64,000 bases of DNA from CAG-217 sp963605415 (GTDB taxonomy: Bacteria; Bacillota; Clostridia; Oscillospirales; Acutalibacteraceae), in the NCBI GenBank assembly GCA_963605415.1, contig CAVCUL010000007.1:1-64000 (forward strand), written 5' to 3'. Position 1 is the stretch's first letter; every line of letters begins with the position of its first letter. Below are positions 25,499 through 35,165 of the stretch, one piece after another. Both the position numbers and the translations under genes were made by a program. A model generated the notes under the pieces. It was given only the letters and a program-made list of their open reading frames with translations. It was not told the DNA's origin and did not search any database.

Positions 25499-25518
25499 CG
25501 GGTGAGCTGGCTCACCCG
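25499..25518 (-). terminator. Hairpin between mgsA and hisS
   Basis: A perfect 9-bp stem CGGGTGAGC/GCTCACCCG with a 2-base loop, followed on the minus strand by ATTTTG. A weak terminator; a TGATATTAT extended -10 for hisS follows it. Confidence 0.55.
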
Positions 25519-25526
25519 TTGCGTTT

Positions 25527-25937
25527 TTAGTGATTGTATTTGGGATTGACGATCTCTCGCCACTCAAAGTCGCCCCGCTCCACGCCGCGGATCAGCGCCT
25601 CTGCCGTGGCAATGTTGGTGGCAAAGGGAATGTTGTGCACATCGCACAGCCGCAGCAGGTCGTTGTCATTGGGTTCATGGGGTTTGGCGGTCAGCGGATC
25701 TCTAAAGAAGATCAGCAGGTCGATCTCGTTGCAGGCAATGCGGCTGGCGATCTGTTGGCCGCCGCCCTGGCTGCCGCCTAAAAAGCAGTTGATCTTCAGC
25801 CCGGTGGCCTCTGCCACCAGTTTGCCGGTGGTGCCGGTGGCGCACACCTCGTGGCGGCTGATGATGCCGCAGTAGGCAATGCAGAATTGCACCAGCAGTT
25901 CTTTTTTGGCGTCATGTGCGATCAGCGCAATGTTCAT
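25527..25937 (-). CDS. mgsA: Methylglyoxal synthase MgsA
   Basis: 136 residues. Converts dihydroxyacetone phosphate to methylglyoxal and phosphate. Family motifs: IALIAHDAKK, TGTTGKL (phosphate loop), GGSQGGGQQI, FFRDPL with the catalytic Asp, and PHEPND. In many Clostridia this gene closes a cluster mreBCD-mrdA-minCDE-rodA-mgsA. Here it follows mrdA directly, with min and rodA missing. Confidence 0.96.
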   Translation of the reverse strand: MNIALIAHDAKKELLVQFCIAYCGIISRHEVCATGTTGKLVAEATGLKINCFLGGSQGGGQQIASRIACNEIDLLIFFRDPLTAKPHEPNDNDLLRLCDVHNIPFATNIATAEALIRGVERGDFEWREIVNPKYNH

Positions 25938-26087
25938 AATTCTCCTCCGTTTCTCTTGGGGTGTTCTGGTGGATGGGTGCGCGCCGGGGCGCTTTAGGTT
26001 CAGCCGTCTCTCTCAAACGGCGGTTTGCTTTTTGTTTTATAGTTCATCATACCATATTTTGGCATTTTATTCAACAAAAAATACAGG

Positions 26088-28103
26088 TCAGTTCAGCAGG
26101 GTGCCGGTTTTTTGGTTGGTTTTTTCGTCCGTATTGTTCTGATACCAGTATTTGATGATGGAGGAGGTGATCTCCGCGGTGGAAGTACCGCTGCCTGCCA
26201 ACTCAACCACAGAGGCTACAGAGATCTCCGGGTTGTCGTAGGGGGCAAAGGTAATAAGAAAGCCGTTGTTCTTTTTTACGCCGTTAACGATTACCTGAGA
26301 GGTACCGGTTTTGGCGGCCACCTTGGTGCTCAGCTGATTAAAGACAGAAGAGGGAGCACCCTGGGTAGCCACCAGGCGCATACCGCTTTTGACTACAGTG
26401 AGTGTAGATTTCTGGATATCCAGTGTTTCCTCTACCTTAGCTTGGGTCTCGGTGACGGTGCCGCTGCTGTTGTCAATTAGGCTCTGCACCAAATGCAGTT
26501 GGTAGCGGGTGCCGCCGTTGGCAATGGTGGCGCAGTAGTTGCTTAGCTGCAGAGGGGTAAACAAGTTGTCAGACTGGCCGATACCTGCCTGAATGGTGTC
26601 GCCGCTTTGCCATACGCCGCCGGCGGCTTCTCGCTCCTCCGGCCCGGCCAGGGTACCGGCAGACTCGGCGATCTCCACGCCGGTTTTTTGCCCCAGGCCA
26701 AAGGCGCTGGCATACTCGTTCATCTTGGCAATGCCCAGCCGCTTGGCGCAGTTGTAAAAGAAGATGTTACAGCTGTCTCGCAGGGCGGTCTCCACATTCT
26801 CGCCGCCGTGGGCATTTTTGTCCAGGCACTGGAAGGTCTGGTCATAGTAGCGGAACAGACCGCCGCAGTTGAAGATGGTGCTGCGGGTGATGGCGCCCTC
26901 CTCCAAGGAGGCCACCGCCATCATGGGCTTAAAGGTGGAGCCGGGGGCGTAGGTGCCCAGGGCAAAGCGGCTCCACAGGGGCCGCCGCCGGTTGGTGACC
27001 AGCTGCTCGTATTTGTCGTAATAATCCGCCAGGTCAAAGGTGGGATAACTGGCGGCTGCCAGTACCGCGCCAGTGTTTACATCCTGCACCACTACGGCGC
27101 CGGCAGAGTTGTTCAAATCTGTTTTGTCGCAGACCTTTTTCAGTTCTTTCTGCGCCAGGACTTGTAGGTCACGGTCAATGGTCAGCACCACCGTGTTGCC
27201 CTGGACCGGGGCTTTGGTGATCTCCTCGGTCACATTGCCGTCCTTGTCAATGGTGATGGTCTTTTCGCCGGGGGTGCCCCGCAGGGCGCTCTCCATAGCG
27301 CTTTCGATCCCGCTCTCGCCGATCTGGTCGTGAATGCCGTAGCCTTTGTCTTTCAGCTGGGCGTACTCCTCTGCGTTGATCTTGCGCACGGTGCCCAAAA
27401 TGTGGGGCGCCAGGGTGGAGTCCGTATATTCCCGGTGGGTTACCACCTGCACATCGGCGCCTAAATAGCGCTCCTGGTCCTCTTTAATGGCAGCCACCGT
27501 TTCACTGCTGACCTCGTCGGCAATGGTGACCGGGGTGCTGATGGAGAATTGCAGCCGGGTCAGCTCGTAGCGCAGGTTGCCGATTTGCAGTGCGGTTTTG
27601 GTGTCGTATTGCTCCAGCCCGTATTTCTCCACCATAGCGTCGTAGCAGTTCTGCGCGGTGGCGTAGGGTTGCAGGTTGAACATATCTGCGCTTTTCATGG
27701 TAGCAATGTCCGTTTTTTTGCCGGAAAAGACGATCTTGCCGTTTTTTAGCTTTAAGGGCAGGTTTTGGGCGTATTCCTCGCCGTTCTTCTTAAACAGGGC
27801 AATGAGATTTTGCAAAATGGCGTTGCGCTTGTCATTCTCCGTAGCGGCAGGGAAGTAGGCGGCGTCCAGGATAATGGAGTTGGTCTCCCGGTTGGTGACC
27901 AGGGCGTTGCCGTTGCGGTCCACGATCTCGCCTCTTGCGGCCTCAATGGAGACCTTGTAGGTCTTGACCGTATTGTTCTGGGCGGCGTAGTATTCGTGGT
28001 CCTGCACTTGGATCTTATATAGCGTGGCGGAGAAGCCGACGATCATCACCGCCACCAGCAGCAGGGCAATGACGGAACGGGTACTTTTGTATCGACTTTG
28101 CAT
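26088..28103 (-). CDS. mrdA: Penicillin-binding protein 2 (elongasome transpeptidase)
   Basis: 671 residues. One N-terminal membrane anchor (about 12-30), a PBP dimerisation/pedestal domain, and the transpeptidase domain with the nucleophile in GSTFKPM, SCN in RDSCNIFF and KTG in AAKTGTSQV. It cross-links peptidoglycan during rod elongation with MreBCD and RodA. It lies 36 bp after mreD. The 150-bp gap between its stop and mgsA holds no other gene. Confidence 0.94.
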   Translation of the reverse strand: MQSRYKSTRSVIALLLVAVMIVGFSATLYKIQVQDHEYYAAQNNTVKTYKVSIEAARGEIVDRNGNALVTNRETNSIILDAAYFPAATENDKRNAILQNLIALFKKNGEEYAQNLPLKLKNGKIVFSGKKTDIATMKSADMFNLQPYATAQNCYDAMVEKYGLEQYDTKTALQIGNLRYELTRLQFSISTPVTIADEVSSETVAAIKEDQERYLGADVQVVTHREYTDSTLAPHILGTVRKINAEEYAQLKDKGYGIHDQIGESGIESAMESALRGTPGEKTITIDKDGNVTEEITKAPVQGNTVVLTIDRDLQVLAQKELKKVCDKTDLNNSAGAVVVQDVNTGAVLAAASYPTFDLADYYDKYEQLVTNRRRPLWSRFALGTYAPGSTFKPMMAVASLEEGAITRSTIFNCGGLFRYYDQTFQCLDKNAHGGENVETALRDSCNIFFYNCAKRLGIAKMNEYASAFGLGQKTGVEIAESAGTLAGPEEREAAGGVWQSGDTIQAGIGQSDNLFTPLQLSNYCATIANGGTRYQLHLVQSLIDNSSGTVTETQAKVEETLDIQKSTLTVVKSGMRLVATQGAPSSVFNQLSTKVAAKTGTSQVIVNGVKKNNGFLITFAPYDNPEISVASVVELAGSGTSTAEITSSIIKYWYQNNTDEKTNQKTGTLLN

Positions 28104-28139
28104 CGGCTTTTCTCCTTTCGATTTTTTAGGGGTGGCCCG

Positions 28140-28664
28140 TTATTGCATGGCCTTGCGGTTCAGCCGCTGGCGCAGGGGCCGCAGCAGGAACCACAGAATG
28201 GGGGTGACTACCGCTGTGTACAGGGCACAGGGCAGGTAAAAGGTGAACAGGGTGTCTGCGCCGCCGTCCACGCCCTTAATGAGAATAAAACACAGCCAGT
28301 ACAGCAGGCTGTAGAGAAAGGGTGTCGGCAGGGCAAACAGCATGTGGGTTACAAAGGTGCTGCGAATATAGCGTTCCGTCACAGCGGATATGCCAAAGCA
28401 CAGCAGCAGAAAGAACAGGGCGTTAAACCCGGCGGACTTTGCCGCGTGCAGGTCCCACACGCACCCGGCAAACAGCCCCAGTAGCGCCGCGGGCAGCTCC
28501 CGCTCGCCCATCACCAGCAGCAGAGTTACCGGCAGCAGCAAAAAGCAGCGGGCGCTGCCGATCTGCCAAAACAGGCCGGGGGTGTTCTGCAGCAGGCCGG
28601 CTGCGGCGATCACCAGGCAGTAGACGATGTATTTCACCGTCTTTTGATGCGTTGTCAGTTCCAT
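28140..28664 (-). CDS. mreD: Rod shape-determining protein MreD
   Basis: 174 residues, five or six hydrophobic segments, the expected size for MreD. Weakly conserved family; assigned mainly by position between mreC and mrdA and by the GCVWDLHAAKSAGFNAL-like central loop typical of MreD. The start overlaps the mreC stop by one base (TAATG). Confidence 0.88.
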   Translation of the reverse strand: MELTTHQKTVKYIVYCLVIAAAGLLQNTPGLFWQIGSARCFLLLPVTLLLVMGERELPAALLGLFAGCVWDLHAAKSAGFNALFFLLLCFGISAVTERYIRSTFVTHMLFALPTPFLYSLLYWLCFILIKGVDGGADTLFTFYLPCALYTAVVTPILWFLLRPLRQRLNRKAMQ

Positions 28665-29512
28665 TACTTGCCTCCGTTAGCGGGGGTAAAGCCGGTGAGT
28701 ACCAGGCAGTCCGTAATATTGGCAATGTCTGTGCCGGGTTTGATGATGGCGTAGGTGCTGATGTTGGTGGTCTCGTCCGCCACCTCCTCCACCGTGCCGA
28801 TGATCAGGCCCTTGGGCAGCTTGGAACTGATGCCTGCGCTGGCAATGATGGAGCCGTAGGTAATATCCGTAGAGGTGCTCAGGTTCTCAAACTTGCAGCA
28901 GCCGTCCGCCGCCAGCTTGGCGTCACCGGTGACATAGCTGACCTCGCCGGAGTTGATGTCGTAAGCAGAGACGGAGAAGTCCGGGTCCAGCACCGTGGTG
29001 ACGATGCTATAAGTGGGATAGGCTTTTTTTACAATGCCGATCAGATAGCGCCCGTAGAGCACCGCGTCGTTCTCCTTGATCCCACTGACCGTTCCCTTGC
29101 TGATCGTAAAGCTGAGATACGGATCCGCACTGTCCCGTCCTACCACATCAGCGGCTACATATTGCAGGCTGCTGTCATCGTCTTTTAATTCCAGTGCCTC
29201 TTTGTATTCCTCGTTTTGGCTTTTAATATTCTTATAATCTGCCAGCTGCTCCTGCATTTCGCCCAGTTGGCGTTGCAGCTCGTCAATTTTTTTCTCATAC
29301 TCGGTGTTGCCCTTGGCGTTGCCGGAGAGAGTGGCCAGCCCGTCGCTGATCTTCTCCGCAGCCCAGTGGGCAGGGGCCAGCACGGTGCCCAACACGCCGC
29401 TTTGGGCGGTTTCGCCGTGGCCGGTGGCTGCCGCAATGAGCATACCCAGCACCAGGAGCGCGGCCAGGATGCCTACGGTTTTTACCGGGCGGCTTTTCCA
29501 AAATGCTTTCAT
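28664..29512 (-). CDS. mreC: Rod shape-determining protein MreC
   Basis: 282 residues. One N-terminal membrane helix (about 12-30), a coiled-coil segment (about 68-110), then the beta-rich extracytoplasmic domain with DVVGRDSADPYLSFTI, GIKENDAVLYG, LIGIVKKAYPTYS and the closing GLIIGTVEEV. MreC links MreB filaments with PBP2. The start overlaps the mreB stop (ATGA). Confidence 0.93.
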   Translation of the reverse strand: MKAFWKSRPVKTVGILAALLVLGMLIAAATGHGETAQSGVLGTVLAPAHWAAEKISDGLATLSGNAKGNTEYEKKIDELQRQLGEMQEQLADYKNIKSQNEEYKEALELKDDDSSLQYVAADVVGRDSADPYLSFTISKGTVSGIKENDAVLYGRYLIGIVKKAYPTYSIVTTVLDPDFSVSAYDINSGEVSYVTGDAKLAADGCCKFENLSTSTDITYGSIIASAGISSKLPKGLIIGTVEEVADETTNISTYAIIKPGTDIANITDCLVLTGFTPANGGK

Positions 29513-30492
29513 GCTCTCGCCCTTCTCAGTTTAATAGAAGTGCCGATCGCCACGCAGTCGGTGGGGGCGTCCGGAATGTGTATTTTAATCTTGGTTTCCT
29601 GCTCGATCAGGTCTGCCAGCCCGCGCAGGGTGCTGGAGCCACCGGTCAGGTAAATGCCTCGGTCCATAATGTCCGCCGCCAGTTCAGGCAGGGTCACCTC
29701 CAGGGTCTCCTTAATGGCGCGAATGATCTCCTGTACCGGCTCGGCCAAGATCTCTCGTACCTGGGCGCTGGTGATCTCCATGGCGCCGGGCAGGCCGTCC
29801 GTCAGGTTGCGGCCCCGCACTTCCATAGCGCCCTCGCCGTCATAGGGAGCGGCAGAGCCGATCTTCAGCTTGATCTCCTCCGCCATAGGCTCGCCGATGA
29901 GCAGGTTGTGGTGCTTTTTAATATAGTCGATGATGGCCTCGTCCATGGCCTCGCCGCCCACTTTAATGCTTTTGCAGGCTGCAATACCGCCCAGACTCAG
30001 CACCGCCACATCGGTGGTGCCGCCGCCGATGTCTACGATCATGGAGCCGGTAGGCTCGTACACCGGCAGACCGGCGCCCAGCGCTGCGGCCATGGGCTCG
30101 TCGATCAGCTCCACATCCTGCGCACCGGCGCTGCGCACGGCGTCCTCCACCGCGCGGCGCTCTACCTCGGTGACCCCGGAGGGCACGCTGATGACCACCC
30201 GAGTCTTGGAGAACATGGAGCGCTTGTCCGAGCGAAAAATAAAGCTGTGGAGCATATCCGCGGTCATATCAAAGTCGGCGATCACGCCGTTTTTCAGCGG
30301 GCGCACGGCCACAATGGAGCCGGGGGTGCGGCCGATCATCTGTTTGGCCTGGGTGCCGGTGGCAACCACCCGCTTGGTCTTTACATCTACGGCCACCACG
30401 CTGGGCTCTCGCACGATAATGCGACCCTTGCGGTCGCAGATCATGGTGGTGGCGGTACCCAGGTCGATGCCGATATCTCTTGACAAAATCAT
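29509..30492 (-). CDS. mreB: Rod shape-determining protein MreB
   Basis: 327 residues of an actin-like ATPase. Phosphate 1 IGIDLGTATT, the VREPSVVAVD start block, phosphate 2 VDIGGGTTDVAVLS and the adenosine motif LTGGSSTLRG are visible. It polymerises under the membrane and positions the elongasome. It is the first gene of the cluster, transcribed from an AT-rich region upstream (30540-30615). Confidence 0.96.
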   Translation of the reverse strand: MILSRDIGIDLGTATTMICDRKGRIIVREPSVVAVDVKTKRVVATGTQAKQMIGRTPGSIVAVRPLKNGVIADFDMTADMLHSFIFRSDKRSMFSKTRVVISVPSGVTEVERRAVEDAVRSAGAQDVELIDEPMAAALGAGLPVYEPTGSMIVDIGGGTTDVAVLSLGGIAACKSIKVGGEAMDEAIIDYIKKHHNLLIGEPMAEEIKLKIGSAAPYDGEGAMEVRGRNLTDGLPGAMEITSAQVREILAEPVQEIIRAIKETLEVTLPELAADIMDRGIYLTGGSSTLRGLADLIEQETKIKIHIPDAPTDCVAIGTSIKLRRARA

Positions 30493-30677
30493 ATGTATTC
30501 TCTCACTTTCAAAAACAGGGGGCAGTGCCGCCGCCCGCTGTATAAACTTTCAGCGATAATATTATATATTAAATATAAAGGGAACACAACACCCAAACGC
30601 CAAAAAAACGAAAATTCATAACTTGGTCATTTTTAGGGTGGGATCCGGTGCGCGCCGCCGTATTTTGGGCAAAAAAG

Positions 30678-30707
30678 ACCGTCGCTCCGGCGTACCGGGG
30701 CGACGGT
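30678..30707 (-). terminator. Terminator after the M6-like peptidase gene
   Basis: ACCGTCGC/GCGACGGT with an inner CCGG/CCGG extension. On the minus strand it is followed by CTTTTTTG. Confidence 0.88.
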
Positions 30708-30721
30708 TATTCGCTTGCTTT

Positions 30722-33700
30722 TTATACCTGCTCTCGGGCGATCAGGTTGATCTGGTTGGAGTAGACGGTTTGCAGCTTGCCGTTTTGGTCGTAGTAGTTT
30801 ACATACCCTCTGGCCGCCCAGTTGTAGCGGTTGGAGAGCTTCTTTATGTTCACCACATAGGTCTCCTCCAGACTGTCAGTGTTGAAGTTGCTGGCCAGCA
30901 TTTTGTTGTTCAGCAGCAGGGTAAAGCCGGTGGGGTCAAAGTCGGCGGCGTCTTTGTAGTAGAATGCCACGCCCACGGACTGAATGTCTATGTAGTCCGG
31001 CCACCCGGCGGCCATCACAAAGGAGCCAACATTGTTCTTTTCGTCCAGCTTGTAGTACAGGTCCAGCACAGGCACCCCGTCCTTGGCCGGGGAGGGGGTG
31101 GGCAGGGAGGTGTCGTCCGCCGTGTAGGTGGGCAGCAGGGTCACATTTTGGCCGCTGCGCAGCTTTTCCAGCACGGTGTTTTCGTCACAGTCCCAGCCGG
31201 TGGCGGTGTAGCCGTAGCGGTAGGGCACCTCCGGCAGCAGATCTGCCAGGCTGTCCGTTGCCGCCCATTCCTCCGTGGTGCGGGTAACGGCAGTGCTGAT
31301 CCAGCCGCTTTCGGTGGCAAAGGTCAGGGTGGCGCTGCCGGTCTTTACGCACACCGCTTGCAGCTGCGCGTTGGTGGTGGCGGTAAAGGCATAGGTGGTG
31401 TTGCGGCTCATATAGCGGTGGTTGATCTTGTCGTACCAGCCCACAAAGGTGTAGCCGTCATAGGGCAGCGCCACCAGGGTCACATCGGCGCCCTTTAGGG
31501 GCTTGTAGCCGCCGCAGCCGCCGGTTTGGTCGCCTACCGTGGCGGTGCAGGTGCTGTTCAGGGCGGTGACGATCAGGTCAAAGTACGGCGCCAGGTTGTA
31601 AATGGCCGTGAGCACCGCTGTGGTGGCTGTGTCGATCTGCGCCTGGGTCACATCGTCGGTCAGGTAGGGGGTGTAGGCGTCCACTTCCTTTTGCAGGGCC
31701 GCCAGGCTCTCGGCGGAGTATTGCTCCTCCCCGCATTGGGCAGCCAGGGCCAGCGCCGCTTCCAGTGCACTGCGGTCCACCTCTGCTTCGGACGGGATCA
31801 CCGTCTTGCTCTTAAAGGTGATCTTTTGGTCCGCGCCCCGCACATAGCTCAGGTACACGGTGTTGCCCACCGGGCAGGCGGTGAGGGTAGATGCCGGGCT
31901 GTCGATCCGCTCGCCCTCCTGGGTAAAGGCGCCGCCATCGTAGCGGTACAGCAGCAGGTTGCCGCTCTCCGTGTTGGGGCTGGCCACCAGGTACAGGGCG
32001 CCGCCCAGAGTGGTCCAGGCGGTCTCGCCGCAGGCAATGCCGCTGTCCGTACCGATTGTCCAGTTGGTGCCGTCATAGGCGGCGGTTTGCAGGGTGGAGC
32101 CGCCCAGGGACAGGTACAGCTTGCCGCCGCTGCTGACAGCGTCGTAGTAATTGCCTTTTATGGTATCGTCAGAGAATTTTTCAAAATCGGTGCCGTTCCA
32201 CTTTAGCGCGGTGATCACGCTGTTGGCGGCCCGGTATAGCAGGCAGAGCCCGCCGTAGTCCACCAGCTTGGGCTGGCCGATAAAGGTGCCGGTCACATAG
32301 GTGCCCAGGTCAGTGGCGCTGCTGCCGTCCACTTTCATCAGCAGTAGGTCGTTATAGTACATATAGCCCACCTGCCGGTTGGTGATACAGGCCATATAGA
32401 GAGTGCCGTCGATCACCCGCAGGCTGACTCCGGTGCCGGCGTTATCCACCGTGCGCACCGCTTGCCAGCTGCCCCCGGCGGTCAGATCGTAGCGCATCAG
32501 CCGGGCGGCGCCGTTGGTGTCGTTAAAGGCCATATACAGGTCGTTGCCCTGCCGTGCCAGCTGGAATTCGGTGGCAAAGCTCTCGCTGATCTCCGGCGCA
32601 AAGTCCGACCAGACGCCGTTTGCGTACTTGCGGGAGCGGATTTTTTTGTTTTCCGCCGCCACGGTGTACAGAGCGCCGTCCACCTCCGTCATGGTCACAC
32701 CATAGGTCAGGGTGCCGGCGCTGTCGTAGTTTAGGCCCTGCCACAGGTCATAGTCGCTTTTTTGCGGGATCTCCACTTCCAGGGTGGCCTGCTGCTCGTC
32801 TGCGGACACGGCAATGTTCTTCAGCACAATGCCGGAGTTGCTGCCGTCGCTGAAGGTCAGCGCCCCGTCTGCCAGGGTGGCGCTCATATCTGCGGAGCCG
32901 ATGGTGTTGCGGCTTTCGCCGCTGCTGCTGTCGGTATAGGGCAGGTAGGCGTGGGCTACATCCACCACCTCGCTGCCGGTGTAGCCCGGCTGGCCGGATT
33001 GGGGACGGAACACATAAATGCCTGTGTAGCCGCCTAAATTGGTGAGTCCGTCCACATTTAAATTGACGCGGTACACGATCACACCGGTGCCGCCGATGCG
33101 GCAGTCCAGCGACTCCTGCTCCGTATAATTCAAGGGCGGCTTTTTGCGATATTCCACCACAAAAATTTCGTTCTCATTTAAGGGGGATTTTAAGATAAAC
33201 GCCTGGTTGCCGTCGGCGTTTGATTGCGTATCCAAAGTGAGAGCGGTGCTTTCCGTGACGGTGTCTATATCGATCCAGTGGGTAAAGTACATGCGCTCGT
33301 AGGCCAGGGGGTACTGAGGCGAGCCGGGAATTACACCGCCCATTACAGACCAGCTGTATACCGGTCGGTCGTTGCCGCTGTTGCGGTACAGATCTGCATA
33401 ACCCAGAGTGTGCAGAAATTCGTGCGCCAGCAAGCTGCTGCCCTCGCTTCGCAGACGATCGGTGCCGAATACCGTGTAGGTTGCCAGACTTTTGCTGTTG
33501 ATCTTGGCAGTGCCGGAGTAGTCGCTTTTGTGGGCTACCAATGTGGTGGCAGAGGCTGCGGAGGCGGATTGGTCGGCCTTTAGAATCACCGTCACATTGT
33601 CTACATAGCCGTCCCCGTCCAGATCCACGGTTTTGTCCGCAATGGAGGGCATTTGCGTGATCAGACTTTCGATCACCTGAGCGTCCAGATTTTGCACCAG

Positions 33701-34045
33701 TGCGTCGCTCTCGTTCACCGGCACTTGCAGGGCGTGCACTGTGGTGCCGTCGTACTGGGGAATGATGTTTTCCATTTGCAGCTGACCGTAGGAAATGGTG
33801 CTGAGATAGTTCTTCAGCGAGCGGCCAAAGCTGCCGTCAATGTAGCCCACCAGCTCCCCGGCGTATTGGTCAAAATAGGCGTCCGCCGCCGTCTGCGTGT
33901 CGTCTGCAAAGTAGCCGAACAGCACAATGTTGACCTTGTGGACCGCCTTGTTGCCGGTGGTCTTTGCCTGGGCACTGATGGGCAGCGCCGTGCACAGCAG
34001 AATCATGGTCAGCAGCAGCGCCAAACCGCGTTTGATCTTGTTCAT
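30722..34045 (-). CDS. Large secreted M6-like metallopeptidase
   Basis: 1107 residues. A signal peptide (about 1-27, ISAQA cleavage region) is followed by a gametolysin/M6-like domain. The HEFLH zinc motif is at 208-212, after the metal-binding style loop DLDGDGYVDN (141-150) and before GYADLYR. Residues about 430-700 form a beta-propeller-like region with Trp/Tyr/Gly repeats. Then comes a FIVAR-like helical segment (LEAALALAAQ to AIYNLAP), two InlB-B-like repeats (YTFVGWYD, YTATGWD) and a C-terminal beta domain. There is no LPxTG anchor or SLH domain, so it is probably released or wall-associated through the repeats. The ATG at 34045 follows AAGGGG by seven bases. Target unknown. Confidence 0.85.
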   Translation of the reverse strand: MNKIKRGLALLLTMILLCTALPISAQAKTTGNKAVHKVNIVLFGYFADDTQTAADAYFDQYAGELVGYIDGSFGRSLKNYLSTISYGQLQMENIIPQYDGTTVHALQVPVNESDALVQNLDAQVIESLITQMPSIADKTVDLDGDGYVDNVTVILKADQSASAASATTLVAHKSDYSGTAKINSKSLATYTVFGTDRLRSEGSSLLAHEFLHTLGYADLYRNSGNDRPVYSWSVMGGVIPGSPQYPLAYERMYFTHWIDIDTVTESTALTLDTQSNADGNQAFILKSPLNENEIFVVEYRKKPPLNYTEQESLDCRIGGTGVIVYRVNLNVDGLTNLGGYTGIYVFRPQSGQPGYTGSEVVDVAHAYLPYTDSSSGESRNTIGSADMSATLADGALTFSDGSNSGIVLKNIAVSADEQQATLEVEIPQKSDYDLWQGLNYDSAGTLTYGVTMTEVDGALYTVAAENKKIRSRKYANGVWSDFAPEISESFATEFQLARQGNDLYMAFNDTNGAARLMRYDLTAGGSWQAVRTVDNAGTGVSLRVIDGTLYMACITNRQVGYMYYNDLLLMKVDGSSATDLGTYVTGTFIGQPKLVDYGGLCLLYRAANSVITALKWNGTDFEKFSDDTIKGNYYDAVSSGGKLYLSLGGSTLQTAAYDGTNWTIGTDSGIACGETAWTTLGGALYLVASPNTESGNLLLYRYDGGAFTQEGERIDSPASTLTACPVGNTVYLSYVRGADQKITFKSKTVIPSEAEVDRSALEAALALAAQCGEEQYSAESLAALQKEVDAYTPYLTDDVTQAQIDTATTAVLTAIYNLAPYFDLIVTALNSTCTATVGDQTGGCGGYKPLKGADVTLVALPYDGYTFVGWYDKINHRYMSRNTTYAFTATTNAQLQAVCVKTGSATLTFATESGWISTAVTRTTEEWAATDSLADLLPEVPYRYGYTATGWDCDENTVLEKLRSGQNVTLLPTYTADDTSLPTPSPAKDGVPVLDLYYKLDEKNNVGSFVMAAGWPDYIDIQSVGVAFYYKDAADFDPTGFTLLLNNKMLASNFNTDSLEETYVVNIKKLSNRYNWAARGYVNYYDQNGKLQTVYSNQINLIAREQV

Positions 34046-34090
34046 TTTCGTACCCCTTCGCGCCAAAAAAAGGCGTAATTTCCTACCCAA

Positions 34091-34120
34091 ATCATACCAT
34101 ATTTCCCATTGTCAAGTCAA
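34091..34120 (-). promoter_or_regulatory. Promoter of the M6-like peptidase gene
   Basis: TTGACT (34115-34120), 18 bases, TATGAT (34091-34096) on the minus strand, about 45 bp before the start codon. Confidence 0.55.
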
Positions 34121-34210
34121 TGTGTTTCCCGCGTTGACAGGGCGAAAATCTTTTGTACAACGCGCCGGTGGCTTTTTGCCGACATACTGTCCGCTTTTTG
34201 TCCCACTGTG

Positions 34211-34238
34211 TTGCGATTTCTGCATTTTGTGGTATGAT
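34211..34238 (+). promoter_or_regulatory. Promoter of the Sel1-repeat gene
   Basis: TTGCGA (34211-34216), 16 bases, TATGAT (34233-34238), 40 bp before the ATG. Confidence 0.55.
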
Positions 34239-34278
34239 GAAGAAAAAACGCACAGCCGTGCGAAAGGAGCAGAAGTGT

Positions 34279-35076
34279 ATGACAAATCGAACAGAGCTGG
34301 AAGACCGGGCCATGGAGTGGGTGCAAACCATGCTGGACAGCGATATGGAACCGGCATTCAAAGAGATCATCGAGGATGTGGAGCCGGAGGATATGTCCGA
34401 TGTGGAGAGCGTGTATGAACTGGCAATGTATTTGGCCTTTTATGATCAGGCCCGGCCGGTGCCGCCCCAGGCGGTGGACTTTGTTTTGTGGGCGTGCCGC
34501 TTGGCTATTCAGGAAGAGATCAGCGAGGCCATGCTGAATTTAGGCGCGCTTTATTACACCGGACGCCTGGGCGAACAGGATTTTGCCAAGGCGGTGGAGT
34601 ATTACAAGATGGCGTATGCCCACGGGGAGTGGTTCGCTTGCCAGAATTTGGGCTATTGCTACTATTACGGCCGTTCGGTAGAGGTGGATTACGCCCGGGC
34701 GTACCATTATTTTGTGAAGACGGCGCTCAAGGGCTTTACCGAGTCGCTATACAAGCTGGGCGATATGTACGCCAAGGGGCTGTATGTGGAGCAGGACCGG
34801 CAGTTGGCCTTTACCCTGTATCAGCGGGCGTATGACGAGATGGACGAGACCTGCGAGGTGGTTGCCGATGTTTGTCTGCGCCTGGCCAATGCGTATTATG
34901 ACGGTATCGGAACAGAGCGGAATTGGAGCCTGGCGCTGCAGTATTACCAGATGGCGGAGAGCCGCTTTTATGCCCAGATCGCTGCCGGGGATTTTTTTAA
35001 GAAAAAAGTCCTCCGCGGCGTGATCGAGAAAATCGACCGGATCCGTCAGCATTATAATGAGGAGTTGGGACTGTAA
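34279..35076 (+). CDS. Sel1/TPR-like repeat protein
   Basis: 265 residues, no signal or membrane segment. From about residue 85 it consists of Sel1-like repeats, each about 36 residues with the pattern A..LG.LYY.G......D..KA..YY..A: EAMLNLGALYYTGRLG, WFACQNLGYCYYYGRS, ESLYKLGDMYAKGLYV and VCLRLANAYYDGIGTE. Such solenoids bind other proteins. The N-terminal 80 residues are acidic. AAAGGAG precedes the ATG at 34279. Partner unknown. Confidence 0.85.
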   Translation: MTNRTELEDRAMEWVQTMLDSDMEPAFKEIIEDVEPEDMSDVESVYELAMYLAFYDQARPVPPQAVDFVLWACRLAIQEEISEAMLNLGALYYTGRLGEQDFAKAVEYYKMAYAHGEWFACQNLGYCYYYGRSVEVDYARAYHYFVKTALKGFTESLYKLGDMYAKGLYVEQDRQLAFTLYQRAYDEMDETCEVVADVCLRLANAYYDGIGTERNWSLALQYYQMAESRFYAQIAAGDFFKKKVLRGVIEKIDRIRQHYNEELGL

Positions 35077-35110
35077 TACGGGAGCACTCCTTGAAATTTC
35101 GGATATAGAA

Positions 35111-35150
35111 AGCCCGCACAGTGCAGTAGACGCATTGTGCGGGCTTTTTG
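35111..35150 (+). terminator. Terminator after the Sel1-repeat gene
   Basis: AGCCCGCACA (35111-35120) pairs with TGTGCGGGCT (35136-35145), followed by five T. Confidence 0.9.
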
Positions 35151-35165
35151 TTTATGGATCATAGA

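Noticed and set aside
25464..25526. T-box leader before hisS-aspS
   Set aside because: Only 63 bp lie between mgsA and hisS, with a simple hairpin and no specifier loop or T-box sequence.
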